Of a DNA stretch of 64,000 nt, positions 52,240 through 60,759 are shown piece by piece. The notes under the pieces were generated by a model, which searched no databases, had not been told where the DNA came from, and worked only from the letters and a program-made list of their open reading frames with translations. The stretch comes from Burkholderia cenocepacia (lineage in GTDB: Bacteria > Pseudomonadota > Gammaproteobacteria > Burkholderiales > Burkholderiaceae): assembly GCF_900446215.1 (NCBI RefSeq), contig NZ_UAQZ01000017.1:1-64000 (forward strand). The letters run 5' to 3'. Made by a program: the position numbers and the translations under genes. Position 1 is the stretch's first letter. Each line of letters begins with the position of its first letter.

Positions 52240-52629
52240 GCCTTTCCATTTATCCGTCAATCGATCGCATCGTTTCGCATTGAAACGCACGCCGGATCGC
52301 ACCCCAATTCATCCGCAACGAAATTCCGTTATTCACCGGTAAATCAGAAAGAAATCATCAGACAATTATTATAAAGAAGATGGTTTTTGTTTTATCAGTA
52401 AAACCGGTTTCAAATCCCCCGCATAACGCATTGAATAAATGCCCTCCCGGCAGCTTATTGATCGGGATCAAGAATGCCCGAGCGACAAGGCTTTCATCAC
52501 TCGAAAAACGAATATCAGGGTTTTCGAAGGGTAAAGAATCATCGCGAATACCCGTTAAAGCCGGCACGAGCCCGTATCTGGTCGAACTAATAAATTCCAT
52601 TTGCCAACCACACGCACGGGGGCCCAAAC
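52240..52629. other. Low-GC tract before the chemoreceptor gene
   Basis: This stretch has roughly 45% G+C against about 68% in the flanks. It carries an open minus-strand frame (52358-52597, 79 residues from an internal ATG, ending in a run of isoleucines). Its AT-rich codon use is unlike the replicon and no ribosome site is apparent, so I treat it as non-coding or foreign. The sigma-28 promoter of the chemoreceptor lies inside. Confidence 0.45.
52532..52558 (+). promoter_or_regulatory. Sigma-28 (FliA) promoter of the chemoreceptor gene
   Basis: TAAAGAAT, an 11-base spacer, then CCCGTTAA. This matches the FliA consensus TAAAGTTT-N11-GCCGATAA at 12 of 16 positions with exact spacing, 72 bases before the chemoreceptor start. 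FliA commonly drives chemotaxis receptor genes as part of the flagellar regulon. Confidence 0.7.
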
Positions 52630-54264
52630 GTGAAAATCGCCAGAATGAGCATCAAAACGAAACTCCTCGGCGGCTTCGGCCTGCTCGCCGCAGTCGTCGT
52701 GATCGTGTCGGGCATGGCTCTCAAGGCACTGTCCGACACGAACGCCGAGTTTTCACGCTACATGAACGGCATCAACGCACGGGCGAACCTGTCCGCGCAC
52801 ATCCGCACCGCGGTCGACCGGCGCGCGATCGCCGCGCGCAACCTCGTGCTCGTCACCCGGCCGGCCGACGTCGAGGCCGAGCTGGCCGAGGTGAACCGCG
52901 CGCACAAGGACGTGCAGGACCATCTCGCGAAGCTCAAGGAACTCATGGCGAACGCGACCGACACCTCCGATCGCGCACGCGAACTGGTGGCCGACATCGT
53001 GCGCATCGAAACCCGCTACGGGCCCGTTGCACTGCGCATCGTCGGGCTCGCGCAGGCGGGCAAGAAGGACGAGGCAATCGCCGACATCGACGACAATTGC
53101 CGCCCGTTGCTCGCGCAACTGGTGCGGGCGACCGACGCCTATGCGACTTATACGCACGAACGCGAAACCGAGATCGCGCAGGCCTTCGCGGATCGCTACA
53201 CGGTCGAGCGCAACCTGCTGGCCGGCATCTGCCTGATCGCCGTCGCGATCGCCGCCTGCGGCGGCCTGTGGCTGACCCGCAAGATCACGGTGCCGATCAG
53301 CGCGGCCGTGGACGTCGCGCGCACGGTGGCGAACGGCGATCTCGGCAGCCACATCGAGGTGCGCGGCAACGACGAAACGCGCGACCTGCTCGACGCGCTG
53401 CGGACGATGAACGAACGGCTGATCGGCATCGTCGGCCGTGTACGCGACTCGTCGAACAGCATCGCGCACGCCGTCAGCGAGATCGCGTCGGGCAACCTCG
53501 ACCTGAGCCAGCGCACCGAGGAACAGGCCGCGTCGCTGCAGGAAACCGCGGCGACGATGGAGGAATTCACGTCGACGGTGCGCCTGAACGCGGAAAACGC
53601 GCAACAGGCGAGCACGCTCGCCGCGAATGCGTCGGACGTCGCGCACCGCGGCAGCTCGGTGGTCGGCCGCGTGGTCGACACGATGACGGAGATCGGCCAC
53701 AGCTCGTCGAAGATCGCCGACATCACGGGCATCATCGAAGGCATCGCGTTCCAGACCAACATCCTCGCGCTCAACGCGGCGGTCGAAGCCGCGCGCGCGG
53801 GCGAACAGGGCCGCGGCTTCGCGGTCGTCGCGAGCGAGGTGCGCAATCTCGCGCAGCGCTCGTCGACGGCGGCCAAGGAAATCAAGGAACTGATCACCGC
53901 GTCGGTACAGACGATCCGCGACGGCTCGGCGCTCGCGGGCGAAGCCGGCAAGACGATGTCCGACGTCACGCAGGCCGTGGCGCGCGTGACGGACATCATG
54001 GGCGAGATCGCGGCCGCGTCGGCCGAGCAGAGCCGCGGCATCGACCAGGTGAACCTGACGATCACGCAGATGGACGAGACGACGCAGCAGAACGCGGCGC
54101 TCGTCGAGCAGGCGGCGGCCGCGTCGAAGTCGCTCGAGGCGCAGGGCCGCGAGTTGTCCGAAACGGTCGCCGCGTTCCGGATGCCGTCCGGCGCACATGG
54201 CGCGTCGCCCGGCGCGCATGCGCAGGAAGCCGGCCCGCGTCACTGGCAGCCGGCTGCCGCGTAA
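52630..54264 (+). CDS. Methyl-accepting chemotaxis protein
   Basis: A 544-residue Tar/Tsr-type chemoreceptor. A transmembrane helix near 10-33 is followed by a periplasmic four-helix-bundle domain (about 34-195; MCP 4HB type, RANLSAHIRTAVDRRAIAAR). A second helix spans about 195-215 and a HAMP domain about 215-270. The signalling domain runs to about 515, with the hairpin tip EGIAFQTNILALNAAVEAAR and EQGRGFAVVASEVRNLAQRS. The tail has no CheR-binding pentapeptide. GTG 52630 (after GGGGG) is used; an ATG at 52645 is possible. The ligand is unknown. Confidence 0.94.
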   Translation: MKIARMSIKTKLLGGFGLLAAVVVIVSGMALKALSDTNAEFSRYMNGINARANLSAHIRTAVDRRAIAARNLVLVTRPADVEAELAEVNRAHKDVQDHLAKLKELMANATDTSDRARELVADIVRIETRYGPVALRIVGLAQAGKKDEAIADIDDNCRPLLAQLVRATDAYATYTHERETEIAQAFADRYTVERNLLAGICLIAVAIAACGGLWLTRKITVPISAAVDVARTVANGDLGSHIEVRGNDETRDLLDALRTMNERLIGIVGRVRDSSNSIAHAVSEIASGNLDLSQRTEEQAASLQETAATMEEFTSTVRLNAENAQQASTLAANASDVAHRGSSVVGRVVDTMTEIGHSSSKIADITGIIEGIAFQTNILALNAAVEAARAGEQGRGFAVVASEVRNLAQRSSTAAKEIKELITASVQTIRDGSALAGEAGKTMSDVTQAVARVTDIMGEIAAASAEQSRGIDQVNLTITQMDETTQQNAALVEQAAAASKSLEAQGRELSETVAAFRMPSGAHGASPGAHAQEAGPRHWQPAAA

Positions 54265-54904
54265 CGGCGGTCGCGAACGAGACGGCGATGCGCACGCTGT
54301 TTCGCTTGTGCGCGTGCGCCGCGCTGGCGCGCACCGGACGATGCGCGGCCACGCGCGGCACGCGATGCGGCAGCGCGTCGTCGTCACCCGATAACGCGTC
54401 CGGAAGTACGCATGCATGGCGACGCGCATCGCCGCTGCGTGCGACGCGTTTCCGGCACGCGCGCGTGTAGGCCGACACGCCGCGCAGCACAGCCGCATTC
54501 CGCATCGAAGGTCAGTGCCGCCGATTCGCGTGCCGTCATGCGCGCACATGGATCGCCGACAAAATCGCCCGCCATGCGCGCCACGCGCCGCCTGGCCTTG
54601 CACACATTGCGTCCGCAGCCGTGCGCAAGTTTCGGTCCCGCTCCCGCATCGCGCGTTGCCGTGCCGTCGTCACCGATACCGCGCGACAGGCGGGTCCACC
54701 TCGTCCGTCGATACAGACTTTTAAAACGCACGAATGACGAGTATCCTAAAAAAGCACTTCTCGACCGGACGGCGAATCGCATGCCCTGACTCCCGTCCGA
54801 TCGCCATGCGGCCCCATCGTATCGCGCAGCGCGCGCCGATGGCGGCGTCTGCCTCTCGCGCCTTGGCCGCACGAACCTTCCCCCAACAATCGTCAGGAGA
54901 GCTG
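54265..54904. other. Long intergenic region before otsA
   Basis: About 640 bases. The plus-strand open frames are Arg/Ala-rich and lack ribosome sites; none is supported. The last 200 bases become AT-richer (54715-54775, TTTTAAAACGCACGAATGAC) and probably hold the otsA promoter and a leader of about 130 bases. Confidence 0.4.
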
Positions 54905-56311
54905 GTGAGCCGACTCGTCGTCGTATCCAATCGCATCGCAGATCCCCGTAAAGCCGCGGCCGGCGGCCTCGCCGTCGCCGTGAAGGACAGCCTGCAGGAA
55001 ACCGGCGGCGTCTGGTTCGGCTGGAGCGGCAGGCTACGCGGCGGCGACGATCAGGCCGCGCGGGGCGACGACGTGCAGATCCAGAACGTCGGCGGCATCC
55101 AGCTCGCGACGATCGATCTCGATCCGCAGGATTACGACGCTTACTACCTCGGCTACTCGAACAACGTGCTGTGGCCGGTGTTTCACTATCGGCTCGACCT
55201 CGCGCAGTTCGATCGACGCTTCGCCGACGGTTACCGGCGCGTGAACCAGCTGTTCGCGCGCAAGCTGAGCACGCTGCTGCGGCCCGACGACGTCATCTGG
55301 GTGCACGACTACCAGCTGATTCCGCTCGCCGCCGAGCTGCGCGCGATGGGGTGCACGAATCCGATCGGCTTCTTCCTGCACATCCCGATGCCGCCGCCGC
55401 CGATCATGGCCGCGATCCCGGAACACGAATGGCTGATGCGCTCGCTGTTCGCGTATGACCTCGTCGGCTTCCAGACCGAATCGGATCTGCTGCACTTCGA
55501 GCATTACGTCGAGGCGGAAGCCGGCGCGGCGCGGTTGCCGGACGGCCGGCTGCGCGCGTTCGGCCGCACGCTGTCGGCCGGCGCGTTCCCGATCGGCATC
55601 AACGTCGACGAGTTCGAGTCGCTCGCGCGCGATCGCGACGGCCTCGACATGTTCGAGCGGATGCGCGACGAATATTCGCGCCGCCAGTTGCTGGTCGGCG
55701 TCGACCGGCTCGATTACACGAAAGGGCTGCCGCAGCGCGTGCATGCGTTCCGCCAGCTGCTCGAACAGTATCCGGAGAACCGCGACCGCGCGACGCTGAT
55801 CCAGATCGCCGCGCCGAGCCGCGAGGATCTCGGCGCGTACGACGACCTGCGGCGCGAGATGGACAGCCTGTGCGGCGCGATCAACGGCGACTACGGCGAG
55901 CTCGAATGGATGCCGATGCGCTACATCCACCGCACCGTCGCGCGCAAGCGCCTGCCGGGCCTCTACCGCGCAAGCCGGGTCGCGCTCGTCACGCCGCTGC
56001 GCGACGGGATGAACCTCGTCGCGAAAGAGTTCCTCGCCGCGCAGGACGCGGCCGACCCCGGCGTGCTCGTGCTGTCGCGTTTCGCGGGCGCGGCCGAGCA
56101 ACTGAAGTCGGCGCTGCTCGTCAATCCGTACGACACGCAGGGCACCGCGCAGGCGATCCAGCGCGCGCTCACGATGCCGCTCGAAGAGCGCCGCCAGCGT
56201 CACGCGGCGCTGATGGCGATCATGCGCAAGACCGACGTGCACTGGTGGCGCACGCGCTTTCTCGAAGCGCTCACCGAAGCGGCCGAAGTGGCGGCCGCGG
56301 CCGAATCCTGA
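54905..56311 (+). CDS. otsA: Trehalose-6-phosphate synthase
   Basis: A 468-residue GT20 enzyme joining UDP-glucose and glucose-6-phosphate to trehalose-6-phosphate. It begins with the family hallmark SRLVVVSNRIADPRKAAAGG. WVHDYQLIPLA (near 130-140), FFLHIPMPPPP and VDRLDYTKGLPQR are the usual active-site segments, as is LRDGMNLVAKEFLAAQ near 363-378. GTG 54905 is preferred over the ATG at 54734: AGGAGA lies just upstream and it gives the exact family start. No otsB phosphatase gene is adjacent. The role is osmotic/desiccation protection. Confidence 0.95.
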   Translation: MSRLVVVSNRIADPRKAAAGGLAVAVKDSLQETGGVWFGWSGRLRGGDDQAARGDDVQIQNVGGIQLATIDLDPQDYDAYYLGYSNNVLWPVFHYRLDLAQFDRRFADGYRRVNQLFARKLSTLLRPDDVIWVHDYQLIPLAAELRAMGCTNPIGFFLHIPMPPPPIMAAIPEHEWLMRSLFAYDLVGFQTESDLLHFEHYVEAEAGAARLPDGRLRAFGRTLSAGAFPIGINVDEFESLARDRDGLDMFERMRDEYSRRQLLVGVDRLDYTKGLPQRVHAFRQLLEQYPENRDRATLIQIAAPSREDLGAYDDLRREMDSLCGAINGDYGELEWMPMRYIHRTVARKRLPGLYRASRVALVTPLRDGMNLVAKEFLAAQDAADPGVLVLSRFAGAAEQLKSALLVNPYDTQGTAQAIQRALTMPLEERRQRHAALMAIMRKTDVHWWRTRFLEALTEAAEVAAAAES

Positions 56312-56318
56312 CGCGCGC

Positions 56319-56553
56319 TCACGCGCCGGTCGTCGCGCATTCGAGCACGACGCCGTTTGCATCGCACGCGTCGACCGAAATCGGGATGCGCGCGCGTCGC
56401 GGCCGCGAGGCCGGCCCAGGTCCGGCGGACCGACCGGCGCACGGCCATCGCGCCCACGCGCACCCTGCCCGCTTCGTTCCGCACCATATCGACATCGACA
56501 TGCGCGGTGTCCGGCTGCGGATCGACGTGCTGCCGCTCCAGCGCAAACGCCAC
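56319..56553 (-). pseudogene. Possible frameshifted small gene downstream of ftsH
   Basis: An ATG at 56553, 10 bases after the ftsH stop, opens a frame with normal codon bias (ALERQHVDPQPDTAHVDVD) for about 60 codons. The protein-like signal then moves to another frame that ends IPISVDACDANGVVLECATT before a stop at 56319. One extra base near 56390-56410 would account for this. The joined product would be about 77 residues and loosely recalls a BON-type domain end (V-x-DGxVxL). Either a decayed gene or a base error; confidence is low. Confidence 0.3.
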
Positions 56554-56562
56554 GCGGCGGCT

Positions 56563-58539
56563 TCAGCGATCGTGTTCATGCGGCCGGCCGTACGCGACGA
56601 AATCGCGCTCGACCGCCGACGCCTGCTCCGTTTCGATCGCACCGCCGCGCGCGCCGGCATCGTCACCGGGCGACGCCGACGTGGCCGACGACGGTTCGAT
56701 GCGCCCGTCGATCAGCGCCTGCAGCGCGTCGCGCTCGAGCACCTCGCATTGCAGCAGCCGTCGCGCGATGCGTTCGAGCGCGTCGCGCCGTTCGCCGAGC
56801 GTCGCCGCGACGCGCACATGCGCATCGGTCAGCAGCGTGCGCACCTCGTCGTCGATCATGCGCGCGGTATGCTCGCTGCAGCGGCCGTCGGCGCCATGCC
56901 ATGCGCCCGGCATGCCCTGGCGCGCGTCGCCGTCGTCGAACGTCGCGAGCCCGATCTTCTCGCTCATTCCGTATTGCATGACCATGTGGCGCGCCATCGC
57001 GGTCGCGCGTTCGAGGTCGTTCTGCGCGCCGGTCGACACATCGCCGAACACGAGTTCTTCCGCCACGCGCCCGCCGAGCAGTGCGTCGATCCGGTCGAGC
57101 AACTCGCTGCGCCGCAGGACGTAGCGATCCTCGGTCGGCACCTGCTGCGTGTAGCCGAGTGCGGCGACACCGCGCGGAATGATCGACACCTTCTTCACCG
57201 GGTCGCAATGCGCGCGGCTTTCCGCGACGAGCGCGTGGCCGGCTTCGTGATATGCGATCGTCAGCTTCTCCTGCTCGTTCATCACGCGGCTCTTGCGCTC
57301 GAGGCCCGTCAGCGCGCGGTCGATCGCTTCGTCGAAATCGGCCATGCCGATCGCCGGCTTGCCAAGTTCGGCCGCATGCAGCGCGGCCTCGTTGACGACG
57401 TTCGCGAGATCGGCGCCGACGAAGCCCGGCGTGCGCGACGCAAGCTCGCCGAGATCGACGTCGGCCGCGAGCTTCACGCGCTTCACGTGCACGCCGAGGA
57501 TCTGGCGGCGGCCGTTCACGTCGGGCCGGTCGATCGCGATGTGGCGATCGAAACGGCCCGGCCGCAGCAGCGCGGGATCGAGGATCTCGGGCCGGTTGGT
57601 CGCGGCCATGATGATCACGCCGGAGCCGGCCTGGAAGCCGTCCATCTCGACCAGCAATTGATTGAGCGTCTGTTCGCGCTCGTCGTTGCCCGACATCGGG
57701 CCGACGCCGCGCACCTTGCCGAGCGCATCGAGCTCGTCGACGAACACGATGCACGGCGCCTTCTGCTGCGCCTGCTCGAACAGGTCGCGCACGCGCGCGG
57801 CGCCCACGCCGACGAACATCTCGACGAACGCCGAGCCGCTGATCGAGAAGAACGGCACGGCCGCCTCGCCGGCCACCGCGCGCGCGAGCAGCGTCTTGCC
57901 GGTGCCGGGCGCGCCGACGACGAGCACGCCTTTCGGGATCTTGCCGCCGAGCCGCTGGTAGCGATCGGGGTTGCGCAGGAACGCGACGAGCTGCTGCAGT
58001 TCGGCCTTCGCTTCGTCGATGCCGGCGATGTCGTCGAACGTGATGCCGGTTTCCTGCTGCACGTACACGCGCGCCCGGCTCTTGCCCATCCCGGTGAAGT
58101 CCTGCAGCCCGCCGCGCTTGCGCAGCATCATGTTCCACACGAACACGAGCAGCATGAGCGGCAGCAGCCACGATGCGAGCGACGCGATCCAGCCGGTGTC
58201 GGGCGTGCCGTGATAGCGGATGCCGGCGGCGGTCAGCATGTCGATCAGGTGTTCGTCGGTCACGCGGCTGGTCGTGAAGCGCCACGGTGTGCCGGCCTGC
58301 TGCACGACCGCGGCGTCGGACGCCGGCAGCAGCGTGCCGGCCTGCGGCATCTTCAGCGTGCCCGAGATCGACGCGGGGCCGACCTCGAGATCGTCGACCA
58401 GCCGCGCGGCGACGAGCCGGTGGAAATCGCTGTATGCGATCGGTGTCGACGTCGGATGCAGCATCAGCAACTGCGCGGCGAACAGCACGAAGAAGCCCGC
58501 CGCGATCAGCAATCCCGGGTAGTCGAATTTCCTGTCCAT
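56563..58539 (-). CDS. ftsH: FtsH-family ATP-dependent zinc metalloprotease, paralogue
   Basis: A 658-residue membrane AAA+ protease. Transmembrane helices near 8-26 and 118-138 flank a periplasmic domain of about 90 residues. The AAA module has Walker A GAPGTGKT, Walker B IVFVDELDALG and the second region of homology ATNRPEILDPALLRPGRFDR. The protease domain has HEAGH near 423 and the third zinc ligand later. It degrades membrane and regulatory proteins. No rrmJ/folP neighbours, so it is not the housekeeping ftsH locus. A Pho-box promoter points at it from 58870. Confidence 0.93.
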   Translation of the reverse strand: MDRKFDYPGLLIAAGFFVLFAAQLLMLHPTSTPIAYSDFHRLVAARLVDDLEVGPASISGTLKMPQAGTLLPASDAAVVQQAGTPWRFTTSRVTDEHLIDMLTAAGIRYHGTPDTGWIASLASWLLPLMLLVFVWNMMLRKRGGLQDFTGMGKSRARVYVQQETGITFDDIAGIDEAKAELQQLVAFLRNPDRYQRLGGKIPKGVLVVGAPGTGKTLLARAVAGEAAVPFFSISGSAFVEMFVGVGAARVRDLFEQAQQKAPCIVFVDELDALGKVRGVGPMSGNDEREQTLNQLLVEMDGFQAGSGVIIMAATNRPEILDPALLRPGRFDRHIAIDRPDVNGRRQILGVHVKRVKLAADVDLGELASRTPGFVGADLANVVNEAALHAAELGKPAIGMADFDEAIDRALTGLERKSRVMNEQEKLTIAYHEAGHALVAESRAHCDPVKKVSIIPRGVAALGYTQQVPTEDRYVLRRSELLDRIDALLGGRVAEELVFGDVSTGAQNDLERATAMARHMVMQYGMSEKIGLATFDDGDARQGMPGAWHGADGRCSEHTARMIDDEVRTLLTDAHVRVAATLGERRDALERIARRLLQCEVLERDALQALIDGRIEPSSATSASPGDDAGARGGAIETEQASAVERDFVAYGRPHEHDR

Positions 58540-58854
58540 GGCATCGGGCCGGCCGTATCTGCTGCACGGCGTGCGCTCACGCCGGCACGCGCGCGCAACC
58601 GGTACGCGGCCGCGGCAGCCATGCGAAAACGCCATGCATCCACGTCATCGTCGCCTCGCTGTCTCGCGTCGTTCGTCGCATCGATGCCGCCTCGGCAACC
58701 CGTGGGCCGGCGTCGCCGGGCGATCCTCGCCCGGGCGGCGCGCCGCGACGCGCCGCCCCTGATTCCAGTCTAGTTCGCGCGTGGACGTCGCGCAGCGCTC
58801 GCGGCGCAAGCGTCGAATCGTCCGACAAACGGCTTTCATCCGCCCCCTTGCCGC

Positions 58855-58887
58855 GCTATAGTCGCGTTCATGACATTTTTGTGACAG
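58855..58887 (-). promoter_or_regulatory. Pho box with -10 element directed towards ftsH
   Basis: Read on the minus strand: CTGTCAC-AAAA-ATGTCAT (58887 down to 58870), then 9 bases, then TATAGC (58860-58855). The two heptamers are spaced 11 bases apart as in the PhoB consensus (CTGTCAT-N4-CTGTCAT), with one mismatch in each, and the -10 sits where PhoB-dependent promoters have it. It is 123 bases before the plus-strand phosphatase start and about 310 bases before the minus-strand ftsH start. The rest of this 470-base gap contains no supportable gene. Confidence 0.65.
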
Positions 58888-59010
58888 TCGCATCGTGCCG
58901 CCGCGCGCGATGCCGGCCGTTGCATCCCGCGCCGCATTCGCCGCAGCCCGCGCGGCCGCCGGGCGCGCATCGAACGACCCGCCCACCCGCCCACCCGAGG
59001 AGCCCACGAC

Positions 59011-60675
59011 GTGAACGACACCCCTGATCGCCCCGACGACCTTCCCGCCGATCCCGACCGCCGCCGCTTACTCGGCGGCCTCGCCGCGCTCGGCGCCGGT
59101 GTCGCGCTCGCCGGCTGCGAAACCACCGCGGGCAACGCGCCGCGTTCGGCCGCCGACCTGCGCATCGACGAGGCGTTGCGCCAGCGCGTGCGCCACATCG
59201 TCGTGATCTATGCGGAAAACCGCAGCTTCGCGAACCTGTACGGCGATTTCCCGGGTGTCCGTTATCCGCTGAGCGAAGTGCGGCCCGAGCATGCGCAGCA
59301 GCTCGACCGCGACGGCAAGACGCCGCTGCCGGTGCTGCCGAAGATCTGGGGCGGGCTCGTGCCGCAGGCGCAGGAAGTGGACGGCAAGCGCTACGCGATC
59401 GCCGAGCGCGACATCGACAAGCTGCCGAACGCGCCGTTCCGGATTACCGATGCGCAGGGCAAGCCGCTGCCGAACGGCGTGATCACGCGCGACCTGTGGC
59501 ACCGCTTCTACCAGAACCAGATGCAGATCGCCGGCGGCCGCAACAACCAGTTCGCCGCGTGGGCCGATTCGGGCGGCCTCGTGATGGGCCATTACCGCAA
59601 TTCGGCCGACACGCTGCGGCTGTGGAATCTCGCACGGCAATACACGCTGTGCGACAACTTCTTCATGGCCGCCTTCGGCGGTTCGTGGATGAACCACATG
59701 TTCCTGATTTCCGCGCAGCCGCCGCGGTATCCGGACGCGCACAAGCATCCGCATGCGGCGAAGCTGCTGTCGAAGGTCGAAGGCGACGATCCGGCCGGCA
59801 CGCGCCTGAAGCTCGCCGACGATTCGCCCGCGTCCGCGCTCGACGGCCCGCCGAAATTCGCGGTCGACGGCCCGCTCACGCCGGACGGCTACGGCGTGAA
59901 CACGATGGCCCCGCCGTACCAGCCGAGCTACGTGCCGCCGCCCGATCCGGGCAATGCCGCGTATGCGGACCCGGCCGACCATCGCGTGATGCCGCCGCAG
60001 GGCTACGCGACGATCGGCGATCGCCTGTCGGAAAAGAACATCGACTGGGCGTGGTACAGCGGCGCGTGGCAGTACGCGCTCGAGCATCGCGACACGGGCA
60101 CGGTGCCCGATTTCCAGTACCACCACCAGCCGTTCAACTACTTCGTGAACTACGCGCCGGGCACCGAAGCGCGCCGCAAGCATCTGCGCGACGCGGGGCT
60201 CGGCGACGAGCCGTCGACCAACCACTTCATCGCCGACATCGACGCGGGCCGCCTGCCGGCCGTCACGTTCTACAAACCGCAGGGCAACCTGAACATGCAC
60301 GCGGGCTATGCGGACATCGAATCGGGCGACCGTCACATCGCGACCGTGATCGACCATATCCGGCGCGGCCCGCAATGGGAGAACACCGTGATCGTGATGA
60401 CGCACGACGAAAACGGCGGCTGGTGGGATCACGTCGCGCCGCCGGTCGGCGACCGCTGGGGCCCCGGCTCGCGGATTCCGGCGCTCGTGATCTCGCCGTT
60501 CGCGAAAAAGGGCTTCGTCGATCACACGCTGTACGACACGAACTCGATCCTGCGCTTCATCAGCCGCGTGCACGGGCTCGCGCCGCTCGACGGCGTGGTC
60601 CTGCGCGACAACGCGTTCGCCGCGCGCGGCGCGACGCCGCCGGGCGACCTGACGAACGCACTCGAGCTCGGCTGA
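59011..60675 (+). CDS. acpA: AcpA/phospholipase-C-type acid phosphatase, Tat lipoprotein
   Basis: A 554-residue phosphoesterase. The N-terminus has a twin-arginine signal that ends in a lipobox (DRRRLLGGLAALGAGVALAGC), so it is exported folded and lipid-anchored. The core shows VVIYAENRSFANLYGDFPG near 68-86, with the metal-binding ENRS; GGSWMNHMF near 223-231; and VIVMTHDENGGWWDHVAPP near 452-470. It resembles Francisella AcpA, which releases phosphate from many phosphomonoesters. GTG 59011 follows a CGAGGAG site. A Pho box lies in the shared upstream region. Confidence 0.92.
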   Translation: MNDTPDRPDDLPADPDRRRLLGGLAALGAGVALAGCETTAGNAPRSAADLRIDEALRQRVRHIVVIYAENRSFANLYGDFPGVRYPLSEVRPEHAQQLDRDGKTPLPVLPKIWGGLVPQAQEVDGKRYAIAERDIDKLPNAPFRITDAQGKPLPNGVITRDLWHRFYQNQMQIAGGRNNQFAAWADSGGLVMGHYRNSADTLRLWNLARQYTLCDNFFMAAFGGSWMNHMFLISAQPPRYPDAHKHPHAAKLLSKVEGDDPAGTRLKLADDSPASALDGPPKFAVDGPLTPDGYGVNTMAPPYQPSYVPPPDPGNAAYADPADHRVMPPQGYATIGDRLSEKNIDWAWYSGAWQYALEHRDTGTVPDFQYHHQPFNYFVNYAPGTEARRKHLRDAGLGDEPSTNHFIADIDAGRLPAVTFYKPQGNLNMHAGYADIESGDRHIATVIDHIRRGPQWENTVIVMTHDENGGWWDHVAPPVGDRWGPGSRIPALVISPFAKKGFVDHTLYDTNSILRFISRVHGLAPLDGVVLRDNAFAARGATPPGDLTNALELG

Positions 60676-60694
60676 CCGCCAGCCGGTCGTCGCA

Positions 60695-60745
60695 AACGAC
60701 GACGCCCCGGGCCATCCGATGAATGGTCCGGGGCGTCGTTCGTTT
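60695..60745. terminator. Bidirectional terminator between acpA and the flavoprotein gene
   Basis: A 17-bp stem: ACGACGCCCCGGGCCAT (60699-60715) with ATGGTCCGGGGCGTCGT (60723-60739), one G-T pair and a 7-base loop. A's on the left and T's on the right give poly-T tails for both strands. It serves the two convergent genes. Confidence 0.85.
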
Positions 60746-60759
60746 CAGGCCCGGCGGCG

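Noticed and set aside
52358..52627. An 89-codon minus-strand frame in the low-GC tract before the chemoreceptor
   Set aside because: AT-rich codon use unlike the replicon, no ribosome site, and it covers the probable sigma-28 promoter; kept only as a composition anomaly.
54412..54789. A 125-codon plus-strand frame in the gap before otsA
   Set aside because: Arg/Pro/Ala-rich, no periodic third-position bias and no Shine-Dalgarno; it looks like a GC-driven spurious frame.
54734..54904. Extending otsA upstream to the ATG at 54734
   Set aside because: The added 57 residues are not protein-like, while GTG 54905 has AGGAGA in place and restores the exact trehalose-phosphate-synthase N-terminus.
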